The notes under the pieces: generated by a model
Database searches by the model: none
Told to the model about the DNA's origin: nothing
What the model saw: only the letters and a program-made list of their open reading frames with translations
Shown here: positions 15,912 through 26,284 of the stretch, in pieces
Position numbering within the stretch: position 1 is the stretch's first letter
Layout: every line of letters begins with the position of its first letter
Position numbers and translations under genes: made by a program
DNA from: Acidobacteriota bacterium
GTDB taxonomy: Bacteria; Acidobacteriota; Terriglobia; Acidiferrales; UBA7541
DNA: 64,000 bases
Direction of reading: 5' to 3'
NCBI GenBank assembly: GCA_003225315.1
Contig: QHZD01000021.1
Span: forward strand, 1 to 64,000

Positions 15912-17477
15912 TCAAGGTTGTGGGCGCGCGGGCTGCGGCTTGGGCAGGGGCTTGCGCGGGATCATTTCGTCGCGGTTGGCGGTCAGGTAGACGAAGCAAG
16001 CGACGATGACGGCCATCTGCTTCATGTCCGGCTCCTGAATGCGCTCGTAGACGTCCATGTTGGAATGGTGAGTGCGCGTGTCGTAGTCCAGAGGATCCTG
16101 GATAAATTGAAAACCGGGCAGGCCGACCGCATTGAAGGCCAGGTGATCGGTGCCGCCGGTGTTGCGGATGGTGAGCGTATTCATACCGAGGTCGTGGAAC
16201 GGTTCCATCCAGGCGGAGAAGACGGGGGCCACCATTTCATTGCCCTGGAGATAGACGCCGCGGATTTTGCCGGTGCCATTGTCAACGTTGTAGTAGGCGT
16301 CGAGCTTGGCATGTTCCGGAGAAGGCTTCATTACTTCGGGATCGGCGAAATGCTGCTTGACGTAGGCGCGGGAGCCGAGCAAGCCCTGTTCTTCGCCGGT
16401 CCAGAGGCCGATGCGAACGGTGCGGCGCATCTTGAGGCCAGTGGCCTTGAGAATGCGGATGGCTTCGAGCATGACGCCGGAGCCTGCGCCATTGTCGGTG
16501 GCACCGGTGCCACCATGCCAGGAATCGAAGTGCGCGCCGAGCATGACGACTTCGTCGGCTTTGCTTTTGTCCGTGCCGGGGATTTCGCCGATGATGTTGA
16601 AGGAATTGAGGTCCTCGTCGTAGAACTTGTTTTCGATATCGAGCTGCATGGTGACTTGCACTTTCTTATCGAGCATTCGATAGATGCGGCCGTAGTTTTC
16701 GCTGGCGACGGCGACGCGCGGAGGAGCTGGCGGGTCTTTCTCCTTATCGCGGCCGCCTCCTTGCTGAACGAATACGGTTCCGTCGTCGCCGCGAGAAGGC
16801 TCGATCCAAGCGGCAACGCCTTCTTCGACGAGAAACTTCTGTATTTTCAGACTCAATTCGCGCTGGGCGCGAAATTGCGCGGCGCGATCTTCAGCAGGCG
16901 TAACGGGGACCGGCTGCGTCGCAAGCTCCGCCAACTCGGCATCGGTGTAGCGATGCGCTTGCGGCTCGAAGCGTTCGGGATTTTCGGGGATGGCGGCGGT
17001 GAGGACAAACTTGCCTTTCAGTTGGCCGCGATATTTTGCGATGTCTTCCTCTTTCAAGATTGGCGCGAGAACGGCTGCGGCGGTTACGGGACCGTTGGTG
17101 CCAGGTGTCCAAGCCTTCGGGTAGGCAATCAGAGGAAATGGGCGCGGCGACATTACCTGAGCGGAAAAGCGTTCGTTGGACCAGCCTCGGCCGAACGGCC
17201 CCCAAGGCTCGAGGTGGACGTTGGCGAGCTGCCATTCCTTCATCTTGCCGGTGGTCCAGGCCGTTGCCTCCTTGATGTCCGGGGAGTTCGTCAAGCGGGG
17301 GCCGTAGACATCAGTCAGGTAGCTCATGATTTCCATTACTTTGGAATTGTTGAAGCCTTCGTCCTTGATCTGATGAATCGCGGACAGCTCCGACTGGCTC
17401 GGGGCCTGTGCCGCCAAGGGCAAAACGATTAAAGAGACGACGAATACCGCTAACGCGCTCGCATGCTTTCGCACCAT
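15912..17477 (-). CDS. M28 family zinc aminopeptidase/carboxypeptidase Q-like, secreted
   Basis: A 521-residue protein from ATG 17477 (GGAGG just upstream; the frame is open to 17567), with a signal peptide ending LPLAAQA. A PA-domain-like insertion lies in the first half (VTAAAVLAPILKEEDIAKYR region). The M28 di-zinc site is visible: H and D in GAHFDSWHGGTGATDNGAGS, Glu pair in TGEEQGLLGS, Asp in YYNVDNGTG and His in TDHLAFNAVG. It lies 98 nt upstream of the permease gene on the same strand. Role: extracellular or periplasmic peptide degradation. Confidence 0.92.
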   Translation of the reverse strand: MVRKHASALAVFVVSLIVLPLAAQAPSQSELSAIHQIKDEGFNNSKVMEIMSYLTDVYGPRLTNSPDIKEATAWTTGKMKEWQLANVHLEPWGPFGRGWSNERFSAQVMSPRPFPLIAYPKAWTPGTNGPVTAAAVLAPILKEEDIAKYRGQLKGKFVLTAAIPENPERFEPQAHRYTDAELAELATQPVPVTPAEDRAAQFRAQRELSLKIQKFLVEEGVAAWIEPSRGDDGTVFVQQGGGRDKEKDPPAPPRVAVASENYGRIYRMLDKKVQVTMQLDIENKFYDEDLNSFNIIGEIPGTDKSKADEVVMLGAHFDSWHGGTGATDNGAGSGVMLEAIRILKATGLKMRRTVRIGLWTGEEQGLLGSRAYVKQHFADPEVMKPSPEHAKLDAYYNVDNGTGKIRGVYLQGNEMVAPVFSAWMEPFHDLGMNTLTIRNTGGTDHLAFNAVGLPGFQFIQDPLDYDTRTHHSNMDVYERIQEPDMKQMAVIVACFVYLTANRDEMIPRKPLPKPQPARPQP

Positions 17478-17683
17478 CGTCCTCCGACTGTCGTATTTAC
17501 GTTTCTCGCTTGTCAGGAAATCACCCAGGGAAAGCACTCGCTTTGCATGTGACGCCGTTGATCGCAAATCGGTTTCATTACAATGAGGCTAAACTTGGAA
17601 AGGCGCGGCAAACTCCGCCCTACGGGTGGCACGGAAGCGCGCTTGGCGAAACAAAAAATATTTTGCTGAGGCGCATTTTTTCC

Positions 17684-17711
17684 TTGCATGCGGGGTCGGC
17701 TCTTGTATGCT
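17684..17711 (+). promoter_or_regulatory. Candidate sigma-70 promoter for the APC permease
   Basis: TTGCAT (17684-17689), a 16-base spacer and TATGCT (17706-17711) lie about 95 bases upstream of the permease start. The surrounding gap 17478-17805 is a divergent promoter region between the M28 peptidase and the permease, and no other feature was seen in it. Confidence 0.4.
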
Positions 17712-17805
17712 GCGAATGCGAACTCGCTTTATTTTTTGAGAGTGACTGCGAGACGGTTAACGCAGCGGCAAGAGCGAGATTCCCTTAGGAGGACGAGAGT
17801 AAAAA

Positions 17806-19230
17806 TTGAGTTCTTTAACGCTTCCCGCCCAGCTACCTGCCCGCGCAATTCCAACACCAAGAAAACCAGCCGTTAAGCTTACGCTCTGGCCGCTGGTGGC
17901 TGCCACGTTCTTTATGGTGTCCGGCGGCACTTACGGCACGGAAGAGATCATTCACGGGGCCGGGTACACCCGCGGAATACTGATCCTGCTATTCCTGCCG
18001 GTGCTGTGGTGCCTGCCGACGGCGTTCATGATCGGGGAGCTATCGAGCGCGCTGCCGCAAGAGGGCGGCTACTACGCGTGGGTGCGGCGCGGCTTGGGAA
18101 ACTTCTGGGGCTTTCAGGAAGCGTGGCTATCGCTGGCCGCAAGCATTTTTGACATGGCGATTTATCCGACGCTGTTTGTTTTTTATTTGAAACAGATGTC
18201 GCCGTGGTTTGGGCTCGGGAATCATGGAGTCTACGCCGGACTTTTTGTGGTGGCTACTTGCGTGGCGTTGAATCTTGCGGGAATTCGCGTGGTGGGAATC
18301 ACTTCGCTGTGGCTTTTCTTCCTGCTTTCGGCGCCGTTCGCACTGATTGTCGTGCTGTCGCCGCTCAAAATGGGTGCGCTGGCGGAAGCGGATGCCGCGC
18401 CGGCGGCTACCGGGCTGAGCTTGCTCGGGGGCGTGCTGGTAGCGATGTGGAACTACATGGGCTGGGATAACGCTTCGACGATTGCACGGGAAGTCGCGCG
18501 GCCGCAGAGAACTTATCCGAAGGCCATGATTGTGGCAGTCGCCTTGGTGGCGCTGTCCTACGTGCTGCCGTTTGCTGCGGTGTATCTGACCGGAGTTCCG
18601 TCTTCGACTTTTGGAGGCGACGGCTCGTGGGCCGCGGTGGCAGGAGCGATCGGGGGAAAGTTCCTGGGATTCGAATGGCTGAGATTCCTGATCATCCTTG
18701 GCGGAATGATGAGCTCTTTCGGGATGTTCAACGCGCTGGTGATGAGCTATTCGCGGCTACCGCTGGCGATGGCGCATGACGGAATGCTGCCGAGGATTTT
18801 TGGCAAGGTGAGCGCGCGGACTCGCGTGCCGTGGGCAGCCATTCTTTTTTGCGCGACGTGCTGGGCGCTGTGCCTGGGGCTAGGATTCAAGCGGCTCGTG
18901 ACGCTGGACATTATGCTTTACGGGGTCAGCCTGATGCTGGAGTTCGTGACGCTGGTGGCGCTGCGCATCCGCGAACCGGAGTTGAAGCGCGGATTCCGCG
19001 TCCCAGGCGGCATGCCCGGCGCGATTCTCGCTGGTGTGTTTCCGTTGGCGCTGCTGAGCCTGGCGATGGTCGAGAGTAACCACGAAACCGTGCTGGGAAT
19101 GAACGGGCTGCTGTTCGGAGTGCTCATTATTATGACCGGATTCTTGATTTATTTTGCCACCGGCAAATTGAAGATTCGCAAGTCGAAGCCGGTCGTGGTG
19201 AAAAGCATCGAGGAGTTGGAAACAGCCTAG
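17806..19230 (+). CDS. APC superfamily amino-acid permease
   Basis: A 474-residue protein with about twelve hydrophobic segments. The first repeat contains FFMVSGGTYGTEEIIHGAG, equivalent to the TM1 glycine-rich substrate-binding break of APC transporters. The GEL-SSALPQEGGYYAWVRRGL segment is the family signature at TM2-loop-TM3. The start is TTG 17806 with AGGAGG about 13 bases upstream; no better codon lies nearer. The C-terminus is a short basic tail. Probably a proton-coupled importer of amino acids released by the neighbouring peptidases; specificity not readable. Confidence 0.9.
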   Translation: MSSLTLPAQLPARAIPTPRKPAVKLTLWPLVAATFFMVSGGTYGTEEIIHGAGYTRGILILLFLPVLWCLPTAFMIGELSSALPQEGGYYAWVRRGLGNFWGFQEAWLSLAASIFDMAIYPTLFVFYLKQMSPWFGLGNHGVYAGLFVVATCVALNLAGIRVVGITSLWLFFLLSAPFALIVVLSPLKMGALAEADAAPAATGLSLLGGVLVAMWNYMGWDNASTIAREVARPQRTYPKAMIVAVALVALSYVLPFAAVYLTGVPSSTFGGDGSWAAVAGAIGGKFLGFEWLRFLIILGGMMSSFGMFNALVMSYSRLPLAMAHDGMLPRIFGKVSARTRVPWAAILFCATCWALCLGLGFKRLVTLDIMLYGVSLMLEFVTLVALRIREPELKRGFRVPGGMPGAILAGVFPLALLSLAMVESNHETVLGMNGLLFGVLIIMTGFLIYFATGKLKIRKSKPVVVKSIEELETA

Positions 19231-19350
19231 GCAATTCCCCAACCTGACGATTCCCTGCCGGTTCGAAAGAGCCGGGCGGTTTTGTTGTGCGGCTGAGATA
19301 TACTCAGCAATCTTTGGGAAAGGCTGCTTTTCGCCAGGAGACTGCTGACC

Positions 19351-22300
19351 GTGAGACTGCGCTGCTTCACTCTTGCATTTCTGGTTGTTCTGTTAGCGCT
19401 CGCTGTTTCAGTTCGGCTGTTTGCCGAGCCTGATGCGCCAAAGCAGTATGAACCGAAATTATTTCAGGAGCTGCGGTGGAGGCTCATTGGTCCATCGCGT
19501 GGAGGGCGAGCGCTGGCGGTAACGGGCGTGCGCGGGCAGCCGGAGGTTTTCTATTTTGGAAGCGTGGGCGGAGGCGTTTGGAAGACGAATGATGCGGGGC
19601 GGACGTGGAAGCCCATCTTCGATTCGCAGGCGATTGCTTCGATTGGAGCAATCGCGGTAGTGCCATCGGATTCGAACGTGATTTACGTGGGCTCGGGCGA
19701 GGCGGACATGCGCTCGTCGATTTCCTACGGGAATGGAATGTACAAGTCCACGGACGGCGGCAAAACGTGGACGCACATTGGGCTGGAGGACTCGCGGCAG
19801 ATTGGGCGAATCATCGTGGACCCGCGGGACGTAAACAAGGTTTTCGTCGCCTCGCTGGGGCATCCTTACGGGCCGAACCAGGAGCGAGGCGTGTTCCGCT
19901 CGAAAGATGGCGGAAAGAGTTGGCAGAAAATTCTGTTTCATGACGAGAACACGGGCGCGATTGATTTGGCGTTCGAGCCAGGAAATCCGAGAACGATTTA
20001 CGCATCGCTGTGGCAAACGCGAAGGCCGCCGTGGAGCGTGTATCCGCCTTCGAATGGACTGGGCAGCGGGCTGTATCGCTCGATTGACGGGGGCGATCAT
20101 TGGGAACGCGTGCAAGGGCAAGGATTACCGTCGGAAGGACTGGGACGAATTGGCATAGCGTTTGCGCCGAGCAATCAGCGGCGAATTTATTTGATCGTGG
20201 ATGCCAAAGAAGGCGGGCTGTTTCGTTCGGATAACTCTGGGCAGAGCTGGCAACGCGTTTCGAATGACCGGCGCATCTGGCAGCGCGGCTGGTATTTTGG
20301 GGAAGTCAGCGTGGATCCCAAAGACCCCGACACGGTGTACGTTCCGAACACCACGACGTACCAATCGCGTGACGGAGGGAAAACGTTCACGGCGTTCCGA
20401 GGCGCACCGGGCGGCGATGACTATCACGAACTGTGGATTGATCCGGATGAGCCGCGACGGATGGTTTTGAGCAGTGACCAGGGCACGATCGTAACGCGCA
20501 ACGGCGGTGAGACGTGGAGCTCGTGGTTCAACCAACCAACCGGGCAGTTCTATCACGTAATAACGGACAACCAGTTTCCCTACTGGGCGTATGGAGCGCA
20601 GCAGGACAGCAATGCCCTGGCAACACCAAGCCGCAGCCGGTACCGCTCGCTGAATTTTCACGATTGGCGGCCAATCGATGCTGGCGACGAAAACGGATAC
20701 ATCGCGCCGGACCCGCTGAATCCTGGCGTGGTTTTCGGTGGGTTTGTCGCACGACAGGATTTGAGCGATGAACAGCTCCAGCAGATGCCGCCAACGCTGG
20801 CGCATCCCGGCGAGTACCGGCGCACCTGGACCCTGCCGCTTGTTTTTTCGCCGATCGATCCGCACGTGCTGTACTTCGGCTCGCAAGTTCTTTTTCGGAC
20901 GGCAGACGGAGGAAATTCGTGGCAAGTGATGAGTCCCGACCTCACACGTAAAGATGCGGGAGTCCCGGCAAACCTGGACGGCGCGACATCTGCGGATGCG
21001 CCAAAAGGGAAACGCCGAGGCGTGATTTACACCATTGGCCCATCGTATGTGCGGGCTGGAGAAATCTGGACGGGCACGGATGACGGCCAAATCCAACTGA
21101 CGCAAGACGAAGGGAAAACCTGGGAGAACGTCACGCCGTCGGAATTGACGCCGTGGAGCAAGGTGACGCACATCGAGGCGTCGCATTCCGATGCAGGAAC
21201 GGCATATGCCGCGGTGGACCGGCATCGTCTTGATGATTATCAGCCGTATCTCTATCGCACGCGCGATTTCGGAAAAAGCTGGCAACGCGTTTCAAGTGGA
21301 ATTCCCGAAGGCAGCTTTCTGAACTGCGTGCGAGAGGATCCGGCGCGAAAAGGATTGCTGTACGCTTGCACGGAAAAGGGCGTGTATGTTTCTTTCAATG
21401 ACGGCGAGGATTGGCAGTCTTTGCAACTGAATTTGCCGGTGACCTCGGTGCGTGACCTGGTGGTCCACGAAAGCGACCTGGTGATTGCTACGTTTGGCCG
21501 GTCGTTTTGGATTTTAGACAATGTGACGCCCCTGCGGCAGGTGGACGCGCACGTTGCTGCAGCCGATGCATGGTTCTTTCGACCCGAAGCCGCGATTCGC
21601 TTGCGACCACCATCGGATCAAGGGACTCCCGTCCCGATGGATGAATTCATGGCCGCGAACCCGCCCGAGGGCGCAATGCTGGATTATTACTTGAAGCAAA
21701 AAGCGTCAGCGCCCATTCAACTGGAAATTTTCGATGCCGAAGGAAAGCTCGTGCGACGATTTGCGAGCGATGACGTCTTGCACAAGACAAATCCGAACGA
21801 TGTGCCAATTCAAATGGAGTGGGTGCGCGACCCGAAACCCCTTTTGGCGGACGCGGGGATGCACCGATTCGTATGGGACCTTCGTTACCCGATCCCGAAG
21901 GGCGTTCGGAGGTCGTTCTGGGGCCCGGCAGGACCATTAGCGGTGCCAGGTAACTACACAGTGAAACTTACGGCGAACGGCAAGAGCAGCACGCAGCCGC
22001 TGACTATCAAGCCAGACCCACGCGTGAAAACGCAGCCCGACGCGCTGACGCGGCAGTTCAGCCTGGCGTCGAAACTTGCAGCGCGATTGGGTGAAGTCTC
22101 GGTAGCGCTGCAACAGACCGGCGATCTGCGAAAGCAAATCGACGCGCGCAAGAAGGATGCCAGCTCCAGCCGCGAGCTTCTGACGGCATTGCAGGAACTG
22201 GAAAGGAAGGTGGAAGCGGCGGTCGAGCTCGATAGTGACGCAGATTTTGGATTGTTTGGGCAAGCTTTTCCGGGCAAGGAGCACGAGTCTCTCCCACAAG

Positions 22301-22515
22301 TCCAGGGGGCGCTCACGCGGCTTTTGATCATCGTAGACAGCTCCGAACTGGGGCCCACGACGGATGCCGCGACCGCCAGCGTAAAATGGGAAGAGGCTGC
22401 GCAGGATACGCTGGCGCGTTGGGCCGCGTTCCAAAAGGAAGATCTGGCAAGCGCCAATGCCTTGCTCGAAAGGGCCAAACTGAAGCCGTTGGTCCTTGCT
22501 CCGACGAACCCTTGA
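19351..22515 (+). CDS. Sortilin/VPS10-like beta-propeller exoprotein
   Basis: A 1054-residue paralogue of the proteins at 313-3615 and 1-275. The start is GTG 19351 with CCAGGAG upstream. There is a signal peptide (about 1-26), then QELRWRLIGPSRGGRALAVT and repeated Asp-boxes (STDGGKTW, SKDGGKSW, SIDGGDHW, SDNSGQSW, TRDFGKSW). A helical C-terminal region spans about 880-1054. The 120-nt gap upstream contains no clear terminator. Alignment by eye with the 1100-aa paralogue extends end to end, including GGDDYHELWIDPDEP versus GGDDYQRIWISPENP. Secreted; ligand or activity unknown. Confidence 0.9.
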   Translation: MRLRCFTLAFLVVLLALAVSVRLFAEPDAPKQYEPKLFQELRWRLIGPSRGGRALAVTGVRGQPEVFYFGSVGGGVWKTNDAGRTWKPIFDSQAIASIGAIAVVPSDSNVIYVGSGEADMRSSISYGNGMYKSTDGGKTWTHIGLEDSRQIGRIIVDPRDVNKVFVASLGHPYGPNQERGVFRSKDGGKSWQKILFHDENTGAIDLAFEPGNPRTIYASLWQTRRPPWSVYPPSNGLGSGLYRSIDGGDHWERVQGQGLPSEGLGRIGIAFAPSNQRRIYLIVDAKEGGLFRSDNSGQSWQRVSNDRRIWQRGWYFGEVSVDPKDPDTVYVPNTTTYQSRDGGKTFTAFRGAPGGDDYHELWIDPDEPRRMVLSSDQGTIVTRNGGETWSSWFNQPTGQFYHVITDNQFPYWAYGAQQDSNALATPSRSRYRSLNFHDWRPIDAGDENGYIAPDPLNPGVVFGGFVARQDLSDEQLQQMPPTLAHPGEYRRTWTLPLVFSPIDPHVLYFGSQVLFRTADGGNSWQVMSPDLTRKDAGVPANLDGATSADAPKGKRRGVIYTIGPSYVRAGEIWTGTDDGQIQLTQDEGKTWENVTPSELTPWSKVTHIEASHSDAGTAYAAVDRHRLDDYQPYLYRTRDFGKSWQRVSSGIPEGSFLNCVREDPARKGLLYACTEKGVYVSFNDGEDWQSLQLNLPVTSVRDLVVHESDLVIATFGRSFWILDNVTPLRQVDAHVAAADAWFFRPEAAIRLRPPSDQGTPVPMDEFMAANPPEGAMLDYYLKQKASAPIQLEIFDAEGKLVRRFASDDVLHKTNPNDVPIQMEWVRDPKPLLADAGMHRFVWDLRYPIPKGVRRSFWGPAGPLAVPGNYTVKLTANGKSSTQPLTIKPDPRVKTQPDALTRQFSLASKLAARLGEVSVALQQTGDLRKQIDARKKDASSSRELLTALQELERKVEAAVELDSDADFGLFGQAFPGKEHESLPQVQGALTRLLIIVDSSELGPTTDAATASVKWEEAAQDTLARWAAFQKEDLASANALLERAKLKPLVLAPTNP

Positions 22516-22531
22516 GAGGGCCGGATTTGGT

Positions 22532-23377
22532 ATGCTGTCGTGGGTGAGCAAAATCCTCCGAATGAAGTTTCTCTCTTTGCTTGGGCTGTTATCCGTGGCC
22601 CTTGTGGCTGGGGTGTTGGTTTCTCCATCGCTAACTCCATCGCAAGCGCAACAACCTGCGCCCAGCAATCCGGCAGCGACAAGTCCCGCTGCGACTCCTA
22701 CGCCCGGGAGAGTGGCGGGATCGGCGGCTTCCCCGTTTGGCACGCAAACCCCGCAAGGTGGACTGAACATCGTCGTGCTCGATCCGGCGCACGGCGGAAC
22801 CGACCCGGGCGCGCGCGGCACAGGCGGCATCCGCGAGAGTGAGATCGTTCTGGATTTTGCGGTTCAAGTTCGGCGCGCGCTGGAGTTGCAGGGCTTTCAA
22901 GTGGTGCAGACGCGGCAGGGGAACGAGAATCCTTCGTTTGACGATCGCTCCGCAACCGCCAACGCGCAACGCGGGGCGGTGTTCGTTACGCTGCACATCT
23001 CATCGACGGGATTGCCGGGCACGGCGCGCGTTTACGTGAACTCGGATTTGCCGCCGGTTGCAAATGCGGGTGGCCTGATTCCCTGGGACCGCGCACAGGC
23101 GCCGTTTCTTGGACTCAGCAAGGCGTTTGGCGATTTGGTTCAGGGATTCCTCGCGCAGCGTTTCAAAGGTTCGCCCGACACCGCGCAGTCCGCCAGCGTG
23201 CGCCAGCTTCGAACTACGGCCGCGCCTGCGATCGCAGTGGAAGTTTCGAGTGTGACAGTGGAGGACCGCGCCGACCTGGACCGCATGGCGCCGGGCGTGG
23301 CGGACGCCATCGCGCGTGGCACAGCGGCATTCAAACCCTCCTACGTCGTTCCAAGCACGCCGGGGGCGCTGCCGTGA
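22532..23377 (+). CDS. N-acetylmuramoyl-L-alanine amidase (Amidase_3)
   Basis: A 281-residue protein from ATG 22532 with a GAGAGGG ribosome site; a signal or anchor segment covers residues 11-32 and a Pro/Ala-rich linker covers 40-75. The Amidase_3 zinc site is visible: His87 in VVLDPAHGGTDPGARG, a Glu in GGIRESEIVLDFA and His in FVTLHIS, with the catalytic Glu in AIAVEVSSV. It cleaves the lactyl-amide bond of peptidoglycan in the periplasm. It overlaps the next gene by 4 bp (GTGA) and heads a compact run with the GerMN, rph and rdgB genes. Confidence 0.88.
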   Translation: MLSWVSKILRMKFLSLLGLLSVALVAGVLVSPSLTPSQAQQPAPSNPAATSPAATPTPGRVAGSAASPFGTQTPQGGLNIVVLDPAHGGTDPGARGTGGIRESEIVLDFAVQVRRALELQGFQVVQTRQGNENPSFDDRSATANAQRGAVFVTLHISSTGLPGTARVYVNSDLPPVANAGGLIPWDRAQAPFLGLSKAFGDLVQGFLAQRFKGSPDTAQSASVRQLRTTAAPAIAVEVSSVTVEDRADLDRMAPGVADAIARGTAAFKPSYVVPSTPGALP

Positions 23378-24120
23378 CCCCAAGCTGGAAATATTGGCTG
23401 ATTGGTGGATTAGCGGTTGCAGTGCTTGCCGCCGCGATTTATTTTCCAATTCTCCGCAGACGCGTGAAGCGCGCTGCGAGGCTCCAGCAGCAAAGCGAAG
23501 AACAGGCGCGGCGCGAATTGACGCAACCGATCCCAATCAATCCGAGCGATCCCCGCGTGAAAGCCAAAGTTTTCTGGGTTTCGGATGCGATCGATTCCAC
23601 GCTGGCGCCGGTAACGGTCGAACTGCCGCTATCGAACGACCCGGCGCTGCGGTCGAAACAGGTTCTGAACACCCTGCTTGCGGGTCCCGTGGACGCGGAG
23701 TTGCGCACGTTGCCGCCGGACGCTTCGCTGCTGGCGTTCTATCTCTTGCCGGATGGAACGGCGATTGCGGATTTTTCCGAGGCGCTGGCGACTTCGATTC
23801 CTTCGGGGATTGTTAGCGAGCAGTTGGCTGTGAATTCCATCACCCGGACTCTGGAAGCCAATGTGCCGCAGGTGCAGCGGCTGAAAATCCTGATTCATGG
23901 GCAGGAAGTGGAAACGCTCGCGGGGCATTTGGACTTGGCGGGAACATTTGTAGTGAACACCAAAGTAGCGCAGGAACCGGCAAAGCCGACACCAACACCG
24001 TCCGGCACAGACAAGCCAGCATCGCCAGCGGCGGCCGCGAAGGCACGCGCTGCAGTTCCGGGCACGTTGACAGCGACTAGAGCGCCCGGCAAACTGGCTC
24101 AAGCCGAGAGCAGGCCGTAG
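23374..24120 (+). CDS. GerMN-domain membrane-anchored protein
   Basis: A 248-residue protein starting at GTG 23374, coupled to the amidase stop. A single N-terminal membrane segment ([20 protein letters not shown]) is followed by a GerMN domain at about residues 65-195 ([20 protein letters not shown], then [10 protein letters not shown] and [20 protein letters not shown]). The tail is a low-complexity Ala/Thr/Pro stretch. GerMN domains sit at the cell surface in spore and envelope proteins, and the association gerM-rph-rdgB recurs in bacteria. Probably an envelope or peptidoglycan-associated role with the amidase. Confidence 0.82.
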   Translation: MTPSWKYWLIGGLAVAVLAAAIYFPILRRRVKRAARLQQQSEEQARRELTQPIPINPSDPRVKAKVFWVSDAIDSTLAPVTVELPLSNDPALRSKQVLNTLLAGPVDAELRTLPPDASLLAFYLLPDGTAIADFSEALATSIPSGIVSEQLAVNSITRTLEANVPQVQRLKILIHGQEVETLAGHLDLAGTFVVNTKVAQEPAKPTPTPSGTDKPASPAAAAKARAAVPGTLTATRAPGKLAQAESRP

Positions 24121-24137
24121 AATTCTTAGGCGCAGAG

Positions 24138-24896
24138 ATGACGACCGCAGGAGGAAGAGTGAGAGCCGACGGCCGGACCGCGGACCAGATGCGTCCCTTG
24201 AAAATCACGCCGGACTTTATTTCCACGGCGGAAGGCAGCGTGCTGATCGAGCTGGGAAATACGCGAGTGATTTGCACTGCCACGGTCGATGATGGCGTGC
24301 CCAGCTTTCTGAAGGGCAGCGGCAAAGGCTGGGTTACCAGCGAATATGGAATGCTGCCGCGCGCCACCGAAGAGCGCACGCCGCGCGAAGCAGCGCGTGG
24401 CAAACAATCCGGGCGCACGCTGGAGATTCAGCGATTGATTGGCCGTTCGCTGCGCGCGGTGACGGATCAGGAAGCGCTGGGCGAGCGCACCGTATGGCTC
24501 GATTGCGACGTGATTCAAGCGGATGGCGGAACTCGTACGGCATCCATCACCGGAGCGTTCGTCGCGCTGGCGCTGGCATTCGAACGACTGACCGCCGCGG
24601 GAATCTTGAAGCGGTCACCGCTGATTGACACTGTGGCGGCCACGAGCGTCGGCATTGTGGACGATCGGGCGCTGCTGGATCTCGCTTACGAAGAAGACTC
24701 GCGCGCGGAAGTGGATATGAACGTGGTCATGACCGGCGACGGACATTTTGTGGAAATCCAGGCGACGGCGGAGGGACGCGCGTTTTCCGGGAGCGAGATG
24801 CAGGACTTGCTAGCGCTCGCCGCCGCGGGGATTCGCCGGCTGACGGAAGAACAGCGCGCACTCCTGCCCCTGAAATTCAGTGCGCGGGCCCGCTAA
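24138..24896 (+). CDS. rph: Ribonuclease PH
   Basis: A 252-residue protein of normal family length. Signatures: [20 protein letters not shown] at the N-terminus, [40 protein letters not shown], and [20 protein letters not shown] for the phosphate-binding active site. It is a phosphorolytic 3'-5' exoribonuclease that trims tRNA 3' ends. The 17-nt gap from the GerMN stop and the 17-nt overlap with rdgB indicate an operon. Confidence 0.95.
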   Translation: MTTAGGRVRADGRTADQMRPLKITPDFISTAEGSVLIELGNTRVICTATVDDGVPSFLKGSGKGWVTSEYGMLPRATEERTPREAARGKQSGRTLEIQRLIGRSLRAVTDQEALGERTVWLDCDVIQADGGTRTASITGAFVALALAFERLTAAGILKRSPLIDTVAATSVGIVDDRALLDLAYEEDSRAEVDMNVVMTGDGHFVEIQATAEGRAFSGSEMQDLLALAAAGIRRLTEEQRALLPLKFSARAR

Positions 24897-25494
24897 GCTT
24901 TTTCTCGCCTCGTCTAACCCAGGGAAACTTGCTGAGTATTGTGAACTCGCATCGTCGTCCGCATCTTCGCTTACGGTTGAATTGGCATTGCTGCCGCGTT
25001 TCGAGGCGCTCCCCGCGTTTGAAGAAAGCGCTCCAACGTTTGCCGAAAACGCCGCGGGCAAGGCGCTGCACTACTCCAGGCTGCGGAGCGGGCTAGTTTT
25101 CGGCGACGATTCCGGATTGGTCGTGCCTGCGCTCGGCGGTGCGCCCGGGATTCACTCCGCAAGGTACGGGGGGCCGCAGGCGACGAACTCGCAAAGGATT
25201 GAAAAGCTGCTCGTCGAGTTGCGACGCAAGACCGGAACCGAACGCGCAGCGTATTTCGTTTGCGCGATTGCGCTGGCGCAACGCGGACGCGCCAAGGCCA
25301 TCGTGACGGACCGCGTTGACGGAGAAATCCTGGAGGCTCCGCGCGGTTCAGGTGGATTCGGGTACGATTCAGTGTTCCACTTCCCTGCCCTCGGAAAAAC
25401 TTTCGCGGAGATGCCCGCGGAAGAAAAAAATCAGTGCAGCCACCGGGGAAAGGCGTTTCGCCGATTGCTCGTGGCTCTTTCCTCCATGCTATAG
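24880..25494 (+). CDS. rdgB: RdgB/HAM1 non-canonical purine NTP pyrophosphatase
   Basis: A 204-residue protein starting at GTG 24880 inside the end of rph. Family motifs: [14 protein letters not shown] (substrate-binding SxNxxK), [20 protein letters not shown] (catalytic Asp), [11 protein letters not shown] and CSHRGKAFR. It hydrolyses ITP, dITP and XTP to the monophosphates and so keeps them out of nucleic acids. It is followed 11 nt later by the endonuclease III gene, which forms a nucleotide-hygiene/repair pair. Confidence 0.93.
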   Translation: MRGPAKLFLASSNPGKLAEYCELASSSASSLTVELALLPRFEALPAFEESAPTFAENAAGKALHYSRLRSGLVFGDDSGLVVPALGGAPGIHSARYGGPQATNSQRIEKLLVELRRKTGTERAAYFVCAIALAQRGRAKAIVTDRVDGEILEAPRGSGGFGYDSVFHFPALGKTFAEMPAEEKNQCSHRGKAFRRLLVALSSML

Positions 25495-25505
25495 TTTTGG
25501 CTCCT

Positions 25506-26255
25506 ATGGCCAGGAAATCGAAGAAGAAACCGTCGAAGAAGAAACCGGCTTCAGCAAAATCGAAAACAGCGAAAGCCGCGAAATCAGCAAAGGCTGCCAA
25601 GCCGGCCCGCGCGGCGGGAACAGATCCCAAGCGCGTGGCGGCAATCCTCGCAGAGCTGGATGAAGCGTACCCGAATGCAACGTGCGAGCTGAAGCATAAC
25701 AATGCATTTCAACTGCTGATCTCCACGATTCTTTCGGCACAGTGCACCGACGTGCGCGTGAATCAGGTCGCAGAAACGCTTTATAAGAAATATCCAGATG
25801 CGAAGGCATTCGCCTATGCCGCGCCGAGTGAGTTGGAACAGGACATTCGTCCAACAGGGTTCTTTCGCAACAAAACGAAGTCCGTGATGGGCGCGAGCAA
25901 AGCGATTCTTGAAAAATTTGGCGGCCAAGTGCCGCGAACAATGGAAGAAATACTCACGCTACCTGGAGTGGCGCGAAAAACTGGCAACGTCGTACTCGGC
26001 ACTGCTTACGGGATTCCCAGCGGCGTGGTGGTGGATACGCACGTGCTGCGCCTCTCAAAGCGCCTGGATTTATCGCAGAATGACGATCCAAAAAAGGTCG
26101 AGCAGGATTTGATGAAGATTATCCCGCAGGAGAAATGGATCCAGTTTTCCCACCAACTGATCTGGCATGGACGCCGGGTCTGCTACGCTCGCAAACCGAA
26201 ATGCATCGAGTGCAACATGGAATCGCTGTGCTACGCGAAAGACAAGACAGTCTGA
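25506..26255 (+). CDS. nth: Endonuclease III
   Basis: A 249-residue protein from ATG 25506. The in-frame extension to 25434 overlaps rdgB and is unlikely. The N-terminal 45 residues are an extra Lys/Ala/Ser-rich basic tail compared with the 211-residue E. coli enzyme. Helix-hairpin-helix and catalytic Lys are in LPGVARKTGNVVL and the catalytic Asp is in VVDTHVLRLSKRL. The [4Fe-4S] loop is complete: C-x6-C-x2-C-x5-C in VCYARKPKCIECNMESLCYA. It is a DNA glycosylase/AP lyase for oxidised pyrimidines. Confidence 0.95.
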   Translation: MARKSKKKPSKKKPASAKSKTAKAAKSAKAAKPARAAGTDPKRVAAILAELDEAYPNATCELKHNNAFQLLISTILSAQCTDVRVNQVAETLYKKYPDAKAFAYAAPSELEQDIRPTGFFRNKTKSVMGASKAILEKFGGQVPRTMEEILTLPGVARKTGNVVLGTAYGIPSGVVVDTHVLRLSKRLDLSQNDDPKKVEQDLMKIIPQEKWIQFSHQLIWHGRRVCYARKPKCIECNMESLCYAKDKTV

Positions 26256-26284
26256 AAGACGAGTCTAAATAAGACTAGATGGAA

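Noticed and set aside
15804-17432. 542-aa plus-strand ORF antisense to the M28 peptidase
   Set aside because: It has no ribosome site or recognisable motif. The opposite strand encodes a complete M28 peptidase with zinc ligands. It is a shadow of GC-rich codon usage.
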